Shown here in pieces: positions 7,422 to 14,255 of a stretch of DNA of 22,261 nucleotides. How positions within the stretch are numbered: the stretch's first letter is position 1; each line of letters starts with the position of its first letter. The notes under the pieces were generated by a model, which was not told the origin of the DNA, did no database searches, and was given only the letters and a program-made list of their open reading frames with translations. The stretch is from Cenarchaeum sp. (GTDB taxonomy: Archaea; Thermoproteota; Nitrososphaeria; Nitrososphaerales; Nitrosopumilaceae), in NCBI GenBank assembly GCA_020027365.1, contig JAHRAJ010000058.1:1-22261 (forward strand), given 5' to 3'. A program made the translations under genes and the position numbers.

Positions 7422-8245
7422 ACGCCTCGCCGATCATAGACGATCTGAGCAGGCGGCGCATGCTGGATTTGCTGGAGGGTGGCAAGAGGGCCGACGGCCG
7501 CGCGTTTGACGAGGTTCGCAAGATAACCGTAGAGACCGGGGTCATTCCCAAGGCGCAGGGGTCTGCCAGGGTGCGCCTTGGGGGATCCGAGGTTGTGTGC
7601 GGAGTAAAGATCCAGCCCGACAAGCCGTTTCCTGATACGGGGGACAGGGGGGTGTTCATATGTACCGCGGAGCTGCTGCCGCTGTCGCACCCCAGCGTGG
7701 AGACGGGTCCCCCCGGTCCGGACGTGATAGAGCTGGCACGGGTGGTGGATCGCGGCATACGCGAGTCGCACATGGTGGATGTCTCCCAGCTGGTGATCGA
7801 GAGGGACGTCTCGGTGGTGGGCGTGTTTGCAGACAACACGGTGGTTGATTATGACGGAAACCTGTTTGACGCATGCTCGTATGCCACCGCGGCGGCGCTC
7901 CTGACCGCAAAGTCGCCCAAGTGGGAGATGGTTGACGGGAGGCCGTCGCTGGTAGAGGGGGCTGTATCCGACCTGCCTACCGCCACCCTCCCCGTGTCGG
8001 TCACGATGGCAAAGATCGGGGGGCACATCGTGGTTGATCCCGACGCCGACGAGTGGGAGTGCATGGACGCGCGGGTTACGATCACCACAGATTCAAATGG
8101 CAACATTTGCGCGATGCAAAAGGGCGGCAAGCAGGGCTTTACGGTCGAGGAGATAAAGGCGTGCGGCAAGATGTCCGTGGATGTGGGCGGGCGCGTACGG
8201 GACGTGCTAAAGACGCAGGCCGGGGCGGCGGCAGCGGCGGGTTGA
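7418..8245 (+). CDS. rrp42: Exosome non-catalytic ring subunit Rrp42
   Basis: Rrp42 alternates with Rrp41 in the hexameric ring and contributes structure and RNA contacts but not the catalytic aspartates. The 275-residue product shows GGKRADGRAFDEVR (21-34), SARVRLGGSEVVCGVK (48-63) and the second RNase PH-like half with HIVVDPDADEWECMDARVT. The family loop around the second domain lacks the Rrp41 Asp pair, which is what separates the two subunits. The ATG overlaps the Rrp41 stop by four bases and follows a GGGGGGAG purine run. The protein ends in an Ala-rich tail. Confidence 0.97.
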   Translation: MNASPIIDDLSRRRMLDLLEGGKRADGRAFDEVRKITVETGVIPKAQGSARVRLGGSEVVCGVKIQPDKPFPDTGDRGVFICTAELLPLSHPSVETGPPGPDVIELARVVDRGIRESHMVDVSQLVIERDVSVVGVFADNTVVDYDGNLFDACSYATAAALLTAKSPKWEMVDGRPSLVEGAVSDLPTATLPVSVTMAKIGGHIVVDPDADEWECMDARVTITTDSNGNICAMQKGGKQGFTVEEIKACGKMSVDVGGRVRDVLKTQAGAAAAAG

Positions 8246-8251
8246 TCATAC

Positions 8252-8461
8252 ATGGCAAAGAAAAAGTCGTTAAAGGGACTCGGCGCGCGGTATGGCATCA
8301 AGATTCGCAAGCAGTATACGCAGGTGCACCGGACGCTCAAGGCCGACCGCACGTGTCCGGAGTGCGGCTCTGACTCGTTTGGCCGCGATGTGATCGGGAT
8401 ATTTTGCTGCAAAAAGTGCGGGTTTAAGATTGCGGGAACCGCGTATGACGTCAAGGTTTAG
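8252..8461 (+). CDS. rpl37ae: Large-subunit ribosomal protein eL43 (L37Ae)
   Basis: The 69-residue basic protein has the family start GLGARYGIKIRKQ (9-21) and a zinc ribbon made of CPEC (35-38) and CKKC (53-56), ending with the typical KIAGTAY. eL43 binds 23S rRNA in the 50S subunit. It lies six bases after Rrp42 and is preceded by GGTTGATCA, similar to an archaeal Shine-Dalgarno. An extra Cys52 sits next to the second knuckle. In euryarchaea this gene is usually followed by rpoP (Rpc10); here that gene is absent. Confidence 0.95.
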   Translation: MAKKKSLKGLGARYGIKIRKQYTQVHRTLKADRTCPECGSDSFGRDVIGIFCCKKCGFKIAGTAYDVKV

Positions 8462-8711
8462 CGCCAGGGTGGAGGTGGATGCCGGGGACAAAAGCCGCGC
8501 CATATTCGACTCTATAAGCGCCGACAACTCGTTTTACCCCGAAAATCCGACGGTTACGCGGATCCGCCTTGATGCCGGCGCCGGCAAGGACCGGGGCAGG
8601 GTTTTGATCGAGATCGATTCTGGGCACCTGCCCCACCTGCGCGCCCACCTAAACTCGACGCTACGCCTAGTTTGGGCCTGTGACGACGCGGTGGAATCGG
8701 TAAAGATATAA
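8445..8711 (+). CDS. pcc1: KEOPS subunit Pcc1-like protein
   Basis: The 88-residue protein reads FSARVEVDAGDKSRAIFDSI near the start, then PTVTRIRLDAG and ALNST-type C-terminal helix HLRAHLNSTLRLV; this is the small alpha/beta fold of Pcc1, the dimerisation subunit of the KEOPS complex that makes tRNA t6A together with Kae1, Bud32 and Cgi121. Position right after eL43 in the exosome superoperon supports the call. ATG 8445 lies within eL43, giving a 17-base overlap; starting later would clip the first beta strand. Its last codons and stop (AAG ATA TAA) form the TATA box of the next gene. Confidence 0.82.
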   Translation: MTSRFSARVEVDAGDKSRAIFDSISADNSFYPENPTVTRIRLDAGAGKDRGRVLIEIDSGHLPHLRAHLNSTLRLVWACDDAVESVKI

Positions 8712-8714
8712 GAA
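8704..8714 (+). promoter_or_regulatory. TATA box of prefoldin beta, embedded in the pcc1 stop
   Basis: AGATATAAGAA is centred about 26 nt upstream of the ATG at 8734. The TATA motif includes the final Ile codon and stop codon of pcc1, so promoter and coding end are inseparable. Confidence 0.7.
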
Positions 8715-8733
8715 AAACGGATGTGGGTCTGGC

Positions 8734-9141
8734 ATGTCCGCCCCGCAGATACCGCCGCAGATTCAAGAGCAGCTGATGAAGCTTCAGCAGGCACAGCAAA
8801 ATCTCCAGACGATAATGGCCCAAAAGCAGCAGCTGGAGGTCGAAAAGGTGGAGACTGGGAGGGCGTTGGAGGAGCTTGGAAAGACGGCCGACGACGGGGT
8901 GGTGTACAAGCACGCCGGATCCGTCATGGTGCGGTCTACCAAGGCGGTGCTGGTGTCGGAACTAGAGGAGAAAAAGGAGCTGGCAAACACCAGGTCTACG
9001 GTCTTACAAAAGCAGGAGGATCGTGTAAAGCAGAGCCTTGGCGAATACGAGACGCGCATCAACGAGATGGTAAAGGGCGCGGCCGGCATGGGCGGAGCTG
9101 CCGGCGGCCAGCCTGCACAAGATGCGCAGGCAAACGCCTGA
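8734..9141 (+). CDS. pfdB: Prefoldin subunit beta
   Basis: The product of 135 residues is a beta-class subunit of the hexameric archaeal chaperone that delivers unfolded proteins to the thermosome. Two long coiled-coil helices frame a beta hairpin: helix one PPQIQEQLMKLQQAQQNLQT, hairpin about residues 50-75 (VYKHAGSVMVRSTKAVL) and helix two KQEDRVKQSLGEYETRI. The C-terminus beyond residue 118 is a Gly/Ala/Gln tail. It follows pcc1 as in many archaea but has its own TATA box, so it can be transcribed alone. Confidence 0.95.
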   Translation: MSAPQIPPQIQEQLMKLQQAQQNLQTIMAQKQQLEVEKVETGRALEELGKTADDGVVYKHAGSVMVRSTKAVLVSELEEKKELANTRSTVLQKQEDRVKQSLGEYETRINEMVKGAAGMGGAAGGQPAQDAQANA

Positions 9142-9493
9142 CGATCAACCTGTCAACAATGTCGTGTGACGTCTGGACGGCGCGTGACCGCAAGTTTCTA
9201 CTTGGCGGCGCCGGTGCCGGCAACCGGCCGGCGCGGCAAGGCCTGCCGCAGGCGGGCATCGGGGTTGCGGATAAAAAAAAGGCGGGCATCGTGCGCCTGC
9301 TGGCTGCCGGCTGGGAAAACGCGGAGCGGCGGATCCGCGTGGTTTGAGGGCATCAATGCACCGCCGCCGCCGCCGCCGCCGCTGCAACGCCACCTGCCGC
9401 AATTCCAACCGGCATCGGGGGCGCGCTCAATGACCGCGATGACGGATTTGTGGGCCGGGCCGGACGTCCTTTGCAACACACGTACACCAAACA
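9142..9493. other. Intergenic region with triplet tract, no gene seen
   Basis: The 350-base gap between prefoldin beta and XPF contains a pure CCG triplet run (9361-9381), an eight-A run near 9273-9280 and two copies of GGCGGGCATCG flanking it. Frames here have composition typical of GC-rich noncoding DNA. No tRNA, C/D boxes or convincing terminator T-run was found on either strand. Confidence 0.5.
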
Positions 9494-9502
9494 AGATATT
9501 AA
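9494..9502 (+). promoter_or_regulatory. TATA-box promoter of the XPF gene
   Basis: AGATATTAA is centred 26 nt upstream of the GTG at 9524, supporting that codon as a leaderless start. Confidence 0.6.
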
Positions 9503-9523
9503 CTCGATCGTGCACCGCCACCT

Positions 9524-10219
9524 GTGGTGGGTCTGCGGGGGCTGCGGATTGTGGCGGACGAGCGCGAAAAAAAGAGTGGCATACCGGGACTGCTGCAGTC
9601 TGCCGGGCTGGATGTGGAGATCAAAACGCTGCTTGTAGGAGACTATGTTGTGGGGCCCGAGGTCGTGGTGGAGCGCAAAAGCATCAAGGATTTGATGTCG
9701 TCGGTGTTTGACGGACGGCTCTTTGACCAGTGCGGCCGGCTCCGGGATAACTTTGAGCACCCGGTAATCCTGATGGAGGGGGACGTGGACGAGATTGTCG
9801 ACATTGCCGAAAACCCGATGGTGTTTTATGGCGCCGTATCCGCAGTCGCGCTGGATCATAAAATCCCGATAATCCCTACGCCGAGCGCGTCCCATACTGC
9901 AAAACTGCTGGCGTCGATGTGCTCGCGCCAGGACGGGCGCACGGCGGGGACCGACGGCCCGTTGGTCAAGAGGGTTAAAAAGTCCGAAAACCTGCGGCAG
10001 CAGCAGCTGTCCGTGCTGGCAAGCCTGCCGGGGGTGGGGCAAAAGATTGCGACGCGCTTGCTGGACAGGTTTGACACGCCCCGGGGCGCGCTGACATCGA
10101 CCACGGCGGATCTTGCCGGGGTGGAGGGGATGGGAATCCAGCGTGCAAAAAAGATCAAGAGGGTGATGGGCTCAAAGCGGGGCCGGCGGGATGCGGCAAA
10201 CAAGACGCGCAAAGGCTAG
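9524..10219 (+). CDS. xpf: XPF/ERCC4-type structure-specific nuclease
   Basis: The 231-residue protein is the short archaeal XPF, with nuclease and DNA-binding domains but no helicase, as in crenarchaea. The ERCC4 nuclease core is RIVADEREKKSGIP (8-21), GDYVVG (39-44) and VVVERKSIKDLMSS (47-60), matching the catalytic ERKxxxD motif with Glu50, Arg51, Lys52 and Asp56. Two helix-hairpin-helix motifs follow (LPGVGQKIATRLLDRF and AGVEGMGIQRAKKI, about 165-215). Such enzymes cut 3' flaps and forks and usually work with PCNA; an obvious PIP box is not seen, as the tail is simply basic. GTG 9524 (or GTG 9527) is the start. Its stop overlaps the nob1 stop in CTAG. Confidence 0.92.
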   Translation: MVGLRGLRIVADEREKKSGIPGLLQSAGLDVEIKTLLVGDYVVGPEVVVERKSIKDLMSSVFDGRLFDQCGRLRDNFEHPVILMEGDVDEIVDIAENPMVFYGAVSAVALDHKIPIIPTPSASHTAKLLASMCSRQDGRTAGTDGPLVKRVKKSENLRQQQLSVLASLPGVGQKIATRLLDRFDTPRGALTSTTADLAGVEGMGIQRAKKIKRVMGSKRGRRDAANKTRKG

Positions 10220-10746
10220 TCTGCCTGCGGGGCTTTTCCCGCGCGCCCGCCTTTTCTGAGCAGCCTTTTACGCAGGGGGGTGGCGCACCGCGGACACTGT
10301 TTGGCCCGCCTGAATCTTTTCTTGCATGCGGGACAGTAGTGTATCCACGTCCCGCTGTGCCTGATGCCGCCGGTCATTACCGGCATGACGGTGATTCCCA
10401 AAAACGCGGCCACGTTTGATACCGCAAAATCGTCGGTCACCACGTCCGCGCCCATCTCTAGACCTAGGGCCAGCACAGACACGTCCTGTTTTGACAGGCC
10501 GTTCAAATCGCCCGTCCTTTTGGCCGCCTCTGACGCCTTGCGCACCGATTCTGGCAGGGGCTCGGTCACGCGCAGGCGCCCCATCTCCTGCATTATGCCC
10601 ACCACGTCCTGCCTGCCACGGATGTGTGAAACCTCGTCTAGTACGAGCTGTGTGGTGTACCAGCTGCCGCCGTCCTGGGAGGGGGCAGCGGCGCCAAACG
10701 GAACGCCGGCATAAAACGCGCTTGCGTCAAGAACCTTAAAACCCAA
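10216..10746 (-). CDS. nob1: Nob1-type PIN endonuclease with zinc ribbon
   Basis: Nob1 makes the final cut that forms the 3' end of 16S/18S rRNA. The 176-residue protein begins with a PIN domain: acidic candidates are Asp7 (LDASAF), Glu38 (LDEVS), Asp88 (SKQDVSVLAL) and Asp105/106 (VTDDF). A zinc ribbon follows with CPAC (138-141) and CPRC (151-154), then a basic tail. The best start is a TTG at 10746, since no ATG or GTG precedes the essential LDAS strand; it overlaps the end of nadK by 11 bases, so the two are probably co-transcribed. The stop shares a CTAG with xpf. Confidence 0.9.
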   Translation of the reverse strand: MGFKVLDASAFYAGVPFGAAAPSQDGGSWYTTQLVLDEVSHIRGRQDVVGIMQEMGRLRVTEPLPESVRKASEAAKRTGDLNGLSKQDVSVLALGLEMGADVVTDDFAVSNVAAFLGITVMPVMTGGIRHSGTWIHYCPACKKRFRRAKQCPRCATPLRKRLLRKGGRAGKAPQAD

Positions 10747-11551
10747 GCTTGCTCATCTGCCGCAGCCCGCGCTTTTTCAGCCTTACGAATACGGCGGGCT
10801 TTTCGTATTTTTTGATGGTGATCACATCCTCGAATCCGGCGGACTTTACCACCTGGGCGTCCATTACGATGTTAGAGTCGTGCGAGCACCGGATCTCAAT
10901 CTTCTCGTCCGGCACGACCAGCGAGGCCAGCCTGTACACGGGTGCCACGGGCGTGATTATCAGCACGTCCAGGCTCTCGTGCAGTATGGGGCCTCCCAGG
11001 GAGAACGAGTGGCCCGTCGAGCCGCTGGGGGTGGAGATGATCACGCCGTCCATCTTTTGCTTTACCACGTCGCTTTGAAACCTAATCTCCACCTCTGCGG
11101 TCTTTGTCATGTTCTGCCTGCTGATGTAAATCTCGTTTAGGGCCGGCGGAAACTCTTGGCCGTTGCATGATGCGGCCACCCGCGTCCGCCTCTCGAGTAT
11201 GACATCACCCGACCTGATCTGGTTTATGGCCGCATCCATCTCGCCGGGCGTGACCTCTGACAGGATGCCGCGGTTGCCGCCAACGTTGACCGTCAGCAGG
11301 GGCGTGTCGCTTTGCAGGTGCCGAAACGCCCGCAGGGTGGTCCCGTCCCCGCCCAGCGTCACGACCAGGTCCATCCCTTCCTCGCGAAGCTCGTCAAGCG
11401 AGTCGACGGACTGCGCGCCGGGTACCTCTACGGGGGAGGTCGTAAACACGCCAGTCCCCTTTGCGACCAGCCCCTTGGCCACGGATGCCGCCGCCGCCTC
11501 GGACTCGGCGGATCCGACCTTGCTGACTATGGCTACCTTGTCCAGCTTCAC
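10736..11551 (-). CDS. nadK: NAD kinase
   Basis: NAD kinase phosphorylates NAD to NADP using ATP or polyphosphate. The 271-residue product has the hallmark GGDGT (67-71) after LVVTLG, NVGGNRGILSEV in the next strand, the LNEIYISR motif and the GSTGHSFSLGGPI substrate loop of the DgkA/NadK fold. Length is normal. The start is GTG 11551, supported by a TATA box at leaderless distance. It is first in a two-gene unit with nob1; no functional link between them is obvious. It is divergent from the rhodanese gene. Confidence 0.94.
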   Translation of the reverse strand: MKLDKVAIVSKVGSAESEAAAASVAKGLVAKGTGVFTTSPVEVPGAQSVDSLDELREEGMDLVVTLGGDGTTLRAFRHLQSDTPLLTVNVGGNRGILSEVTPGEMDAAINQIRSGDVILERRTRVAASCNGQEFPPALNEIYISRQNMTKTAEVEIRFQSDVVKQKMDGVIISTPSGSTGHSFSLGGPILHESLDVLIITPVAPVYRLASLVVPDEKIEIRCSHDSNIVMDAQVVKSAGFEDVITIKKYEKPAVFVRLKKRGLRQMSKLGF

Positions 11552-11574
11552 GGTGTGGTGGTGGCCGAATCGCG

Positions 11575-11585
11575 GATAAAAATCA
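11575..11585 (-). promoter_or_regulatory. TATA-box promoter of nadK-nob1
   Basis: On the minus strand GATTTTTATCC is centred about 28 nt before the GTG at 11551, consistent with leaderless initiation at GTG. Confidence 0.65.
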
Positions 11586-11650
11586 TCATCTTGGACGGTC
11601 CGTCATGTGGGCGGATTTGTGCGTGTATCACGGCGTGGCGCCGGCCTCCC

Positions 11651-11659
11651 TTATATATA
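11651..11659 (+). promoter_or_regulatory. Orphan consensus TATA box in the nadK/rhodanese gap
   Basis: TTATATATA, followed by ACGAAAA, is the closest to the archaeal TATA consensus in the window, yet it is about 130 nt from the rhodanese ATG, which has its own TATA box. It predicts a transcript starting near 11681. Being nearly palindromic it could also act on the minus strand, about 100 nt upstream of nadK. Confidence 0.5.
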
Positions 11660-11684
11660 CGAAAATTGGGTGCGGGCGGGGCGT

Positions 11685-11759
11685 ATGCCCGCCCGAATTG
11701 GCCTTCCCGCAACCGGCGTCAGGAAACGTCGGCTGCTGGCATCAGGGGACAACAATTAA
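11685..11759 (+). CDS. Possible 24-residue basic mini-ORF or small RNA
   Basis: ATG 11685 lies about 29 nt after the orphan TATA box and opens 24 codons (MPARIGLPATGVRKRRLLAS...), ending in TAA just inside the rhodanese promoter. The same DNA folds into two hairpins: about 11673-11695 (GC-rich, GTAT loop) and 11713-11732 (seven pairs around a six-base loop), so the transcript could equally be noncoding. I know no homologue. Confidence 0.25.
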   Translation: MPARIGLPATGVRKRRLLASGDNN

Positions 11760-11764
11760 TTACA
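11754..11764 (+). promoter_or_regulatory. TATA-box promoter of the rhodanese gene
   Basis: AATTAATTACA is centred 26 nt upstream of the ATG at 11784, supporting that start and a leaderless mRNA. Confidence 0.65.
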
Positions 11765-11783
11765 TAACAGACGGGCAAAAATT

Positions 11784-12632
11784 ATGGGATATGCACATCC
11801 TGAGGTCCTGGTCGACACGCAGTGGGCGTCTGAAAACCCGCCGGACGGGCAGGCAAGGCGCCTGGTGGAGGTGGACTATGATCCCGAAAACGGCTACAAA
11901 AAGGGCCACATTGCCGGTGCAAGCCTGATTTGGTGGAGGCGTGACATCAACGATCCCATCACCCGGGACATTGTGGGGAAAAAGCAGTTTGAGGACCTGA
12001 TGTCCAGGCACGGGATTGCCCCCGGTACGGAGGTGGTGCTGTATGGTGATTTTAACAACTGGTTTGCGGCGTTTGTATTCTGGGTGTTCAAGTATTACGG
12101 GCACGAGAATGTCAGAATTATGAACGGCGGGCGCAAAAAGTGGGAGCTGGAGGGCAGGGAGTACACGACCGACGAGCCGTCCATTGAACCGTCAAGCTAC
12201 GCGGCGCAGCCCCCCGACGAGGGATTGCGCGCGTACCTGTCCGACGCCCGGCGCGCGCTGGACCGCGACGACACGGTGATGGTCGACGTGCGCTCTCCTG
12301 CAGAGTTTTCCGGCACGATAACGGCTCCCCCCGAGTATCCGATGGAGCATGCCCAGAGGGGCGGACACATACCCGGCGCCAACAACATCCCGTGGGCCTC
12401 GGCGGTAAACGACGCCGACGGGACGTTCAAGAGCGTGGATGATCTGGCGCAAAACTATGCGCCAAAGGGGGTGACGCCCGACAAGGACGTGATATGCTAC
12501 TGCCGGATTGGGGAGCGCTCGTCGCACTCGTGGTTTGTGTTAAAGTACCTGCTGGGGTATCCGAGGGTCCGCAACTATGACGGATCCTGGACGGAGTGGG
12601 GCAACATGATCGGCAACCCCGTGGAGCGCTAA
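11784..12632 (+). CDS. Two-domain rhodanese (thiosulfate sulfurtransferase)
   Basis: The 282-residue protein has tandem rhodanese domains. The N-terminal one (about 1-130: HPEVLVDTQW, GHIAGASLIWW, VLYGDFNNWFA, GGRKKWELEG) has Asp-Phe where the catalytic Cys would be, so it is presumably structural. The C-terminal one (about 150-282) has VDVRSPAEFSG, GHIPGANNIPW and the active loop CRIGERS with the persulfide-forming Cys240. Such enzymes transfer sulfane sulfur from thiosulfate or 3-mercaptopyruvate to thiophiles; the CRxGxR(S/T) loop favours thiosulfate. No signal peptide is visible, so it is probably cytosolic. Its stop overlaps the next gene by one base (TAATG). Confidence 0.93.
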   Translation: MGYAHPEVLVDTQWASENPPDGQARRLVEVDYDPENGYKKGHIAGASLIWWRRDINDPITRDIVGKKQFEDLMSRHGIAPGTEVVLYGDFNNWFAAFVFWVFKYYGHENVRIMNGGRKKWELEGREYTTDEPSIEPSSYAAQPPDEGLRAYLSDARRALDRDDTVMVDVRSPAEFSGTITAPPEYPMEHAQRGGHIPGANNIPWASAVNDADGTFKSVDDLAQNYAPKGVTPDKDVICYCRIGERSSHSWFVLKYLLGYPRVRNYDGSWTEWGNMIGNPVER

Positions 12633-12994
12633 TGCCTGCCGGCAATGTTGGAGGGGGCGACCTGCCGGTGCTCAAAAAGGGGGCGTTTTACCGCATTTGC
12701 GAGTCTGGCGCCGAGTTTGTACTGGAGGACCGGACAAAGCGCGGACTGGAGGCCAGGGAGAGATCCGCCGATCCGCGGCTGGGGGTGGATGCCGAGATGG
12801 GGATGATCCACGACATGGACGGGATTGGACACAGGGTGCCGATCAGGTGGTTTTTTCCCAAGGCCTCGTTTGGCATGGACAGGGTTGTGACCCATGCCGA
12901 GGACATGGAGCAAAGGTATGCAGAGATGCGCGAGCTGACGTGCCCGGACGACGATGATGATGGCGGCGGCGGCGACATGGACTCGCGGGATTGA
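12632..12994 (+). CDS. Small protein of unknown function following rhodanese
   Basis: The 120-residue product is not recognised. A compact core contains LKKGAFYRICESGAEFVLED, then IHDMDGIGHRVPIRWFFPK and FGMDRVVTHAEDMEQRYAEM, with no transmembrane segment. The last twenty residues are an Asp run and Gly run encoded by GAT/GGC triplets. ATG 12632 overlaps the rhodanese stop by one base and follows a GGAG purine run, so it is translated from the rhodanese mRNA and may act with it. Cysteines at the core start (RICES) and before the acidic tail (LTCPD) might accept sulfur, but this is speculation. Confidence 0.75.
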   Translation: MPAGNVGGGDLPVLKKGAFYRICESGAEFVLEDRTKRGLEARERSADPRLGVDAEMGMIHDMDGIGHRVPIRWFFPKASFGMDRVVTHAEDMEQRYAEMRELTCPDDDDDGGGGDMDSRD

Positions 12995-13223
12995 AAAACC
13001 GATCGCCCACATGATGGTTGCCTGCCGTCTGCCTGCTGATCGGTGGATGTGGGGTTTGGCAGAGGCGGCGATCCGGGCATGTCAAAAGGCAGTCCGGCCC
13101 CGGATTCGGCCAACGGACGCATCCTCCTGACGGCCGCCTGGCCTGTACGCCGGAAAACGGCCGAAAATCGCCCATTCGGTGGCGGATCCCCGATTGGCGC
13201 CGGCACCCCTCCGACAAGACAAG

Positions 13224-13234
13224 ATTTTTAAATA
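13224..13234 (+). promoter_or_regulatory. TATA-box promoter of the ferredoxin-fusion gene
   Basis: ATTTTTAAATA is centred 26 nt before ATG 13254. It ends a 230-base gap (12995-13223) in which no gene or RNA was recognised. Confidence 0.7.
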
Positions 13235-13253
13235 ATCCATTGGGCGTCCATAC

Positions 13254-14216
13254 ATGTCGCTACTGCTAAAGGACAGGGTTTACACCATGGAGTCGCCCAC
13301 CGCAAAGAGGGGGGTCTATCCGTTGCACGGCTACAAGCTGGGCCTGTACAGGCTGCCCATCGAGCTGGTTGATCCCGACGAGATAAAGTCGATCGTCACG
13401 GGCCTCAAAAAGACCTTTGAGATGGACGCATATGCGGACAGGGTGTTTGCAACCTATTCCTGGACCGAGCGTAACATGGACGACCCAGACGCCCGCGGGT
13501 ATGAGGAGGTTGATCTAAGCGTCACCGTAGAGGTGGTGACCGGGGAGGTTGTCGACATTATATACCAGGTGTTTCCGATTGAGAGGTTTGGCGACCCCCA
13601 GTGGGTTGTCGACTATAGAAAAAAGGCCGATCACTTTGCCAAGATGGTCATTGACACGATATTGCGCAATACGATACTGCAGGACAAGATGGTCGAGTCT
13701 ATGATAAAGACTGAAAAGATTCCCGAGGTGGCGGCCCTCAACAAGCTTGACGAGATGACCCCGCTTGCAAAGATCGTGCCAGGTGCAAAGCCGCAGCTGG
13801 GTGCCGCAGACGAGGATGACGAGGCCGATGCGCAGGATGCCGACGACGACGTGATCGAGGTGCCTGACGGGGCAAAGCCCGGGCCGATCGACATCGAGTT
13901 CAAGTCCAAGATCAAGCCGTCGGCGTCGTTTGCGGCCGAGGGAGGTCACACCATCAAGACCTGGGGGCGCCGGGGCGCAAACAACGCCATCATGGGGGTC
14001 TGGGGGGAGTTTGTATCTGTGGATTATGACATATGCGTGGCCGACGGTGCATGCATCGAGGCGTGCCCCGTGGCCGTATACGAGTGGTTTGACACGCCCG
14101 GCAACGCCGCCTCTGACCGCAAGCCGCTGATGTCAAAGGAGCCAGACTGCATATTCTGCCTTGCATGCGAGGGGGTGTGCCCGCCAAAGGCGATCAAGAT
14201 TTTTGAGCAAAAATAG
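13254..14216 (+). CDS. Ferredoxin (7Fe-type) fused to an unknown N-terminal domain
   Basis: The 320-residue protein ends in a ferredoxin domain (about 235-320) closely resembling the zinc-type ferredoxins of Sulfolobales. The first site has Cys261, Cys267 and Cys271 with Asp264 in the VADG position, the pattern of a [3Fe-4S] cluster; the second has Cys299, Cys302, Cys305 and Cys309 for [4Fe-4S]. The His preceding GVDFD in Sulfolobus that helps bind zinc is Trp here (VWGEFVSVDYD), so the zinc site is probably lost. Residues 1-180 form an alpha/beta domain I do not recognise (YGLYRLPIEL-like start, IIYQVFPIERFGDPQ), linked by an Asp/Ala-rich acidic hinge (about 184-205). Probable role: soluble electron carrier or oxidoreductase component. 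Monocistronic by its promoter. Confidence 0.88.
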   Translation: MSLLLKDRVYTMESPTAKRGVYPLHGYKLGLYRLPIELVDPDEIKSIVTGLKKTFEMDAYADRVFATYSWTERNMDDPDARGYEEVDLSVTVEVVTGEVVDIIYQVFPIERFGDPQWVVDYRKKADHFAKMVIDTILRNTILQDKMVESMIKTEKIPEVAALNKLDEMTPLAKIVPGAKPQLGAADEDDEADAQDADDDVIEVPDGAKPGPIDIEFKSKIKPSASFAAEGGHTIKTWGRRGANNAIMGVWGEFVSVDYDICVADGACIEACPVAVYEWFDTPGNAASDRKPLMSKEPDCIFCLACEGVCPPKAIKIFEQK

Positions 14217-14222
14217 TGTCTC

Positions 14223-14233
14223 AAATATAAATA
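14223..14233 (+). promoter_or_regulatory. TATA-box promoter of the glycosyltransferase gene
   Basis: AAATATAAATA begins six bases after the ferredoxin stop and is centred 28 nt before ATG 14256. Confidence 0.7.
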
Positions 14234-14255
14234 ACCAAACACCGGTTGCAATCTG

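Noticed and set aside
11700..11751. H/ACA guide RNA reading of the hairpin before the rhodanese gene
   Set aside because: The lower stem is only four pairs, the internal loop is very asymmetric and no kink-turn is visible, so it is mentioned only as a possibility for the orphan transcript.
12995..13223. Possible RNA gene in the gap before the ferredoxin-fusion gene
   Set aside because: A GGCCCCGG...CGGCC stretch was examined but has no tRNA arms, C/D boxes or promoter of its own.
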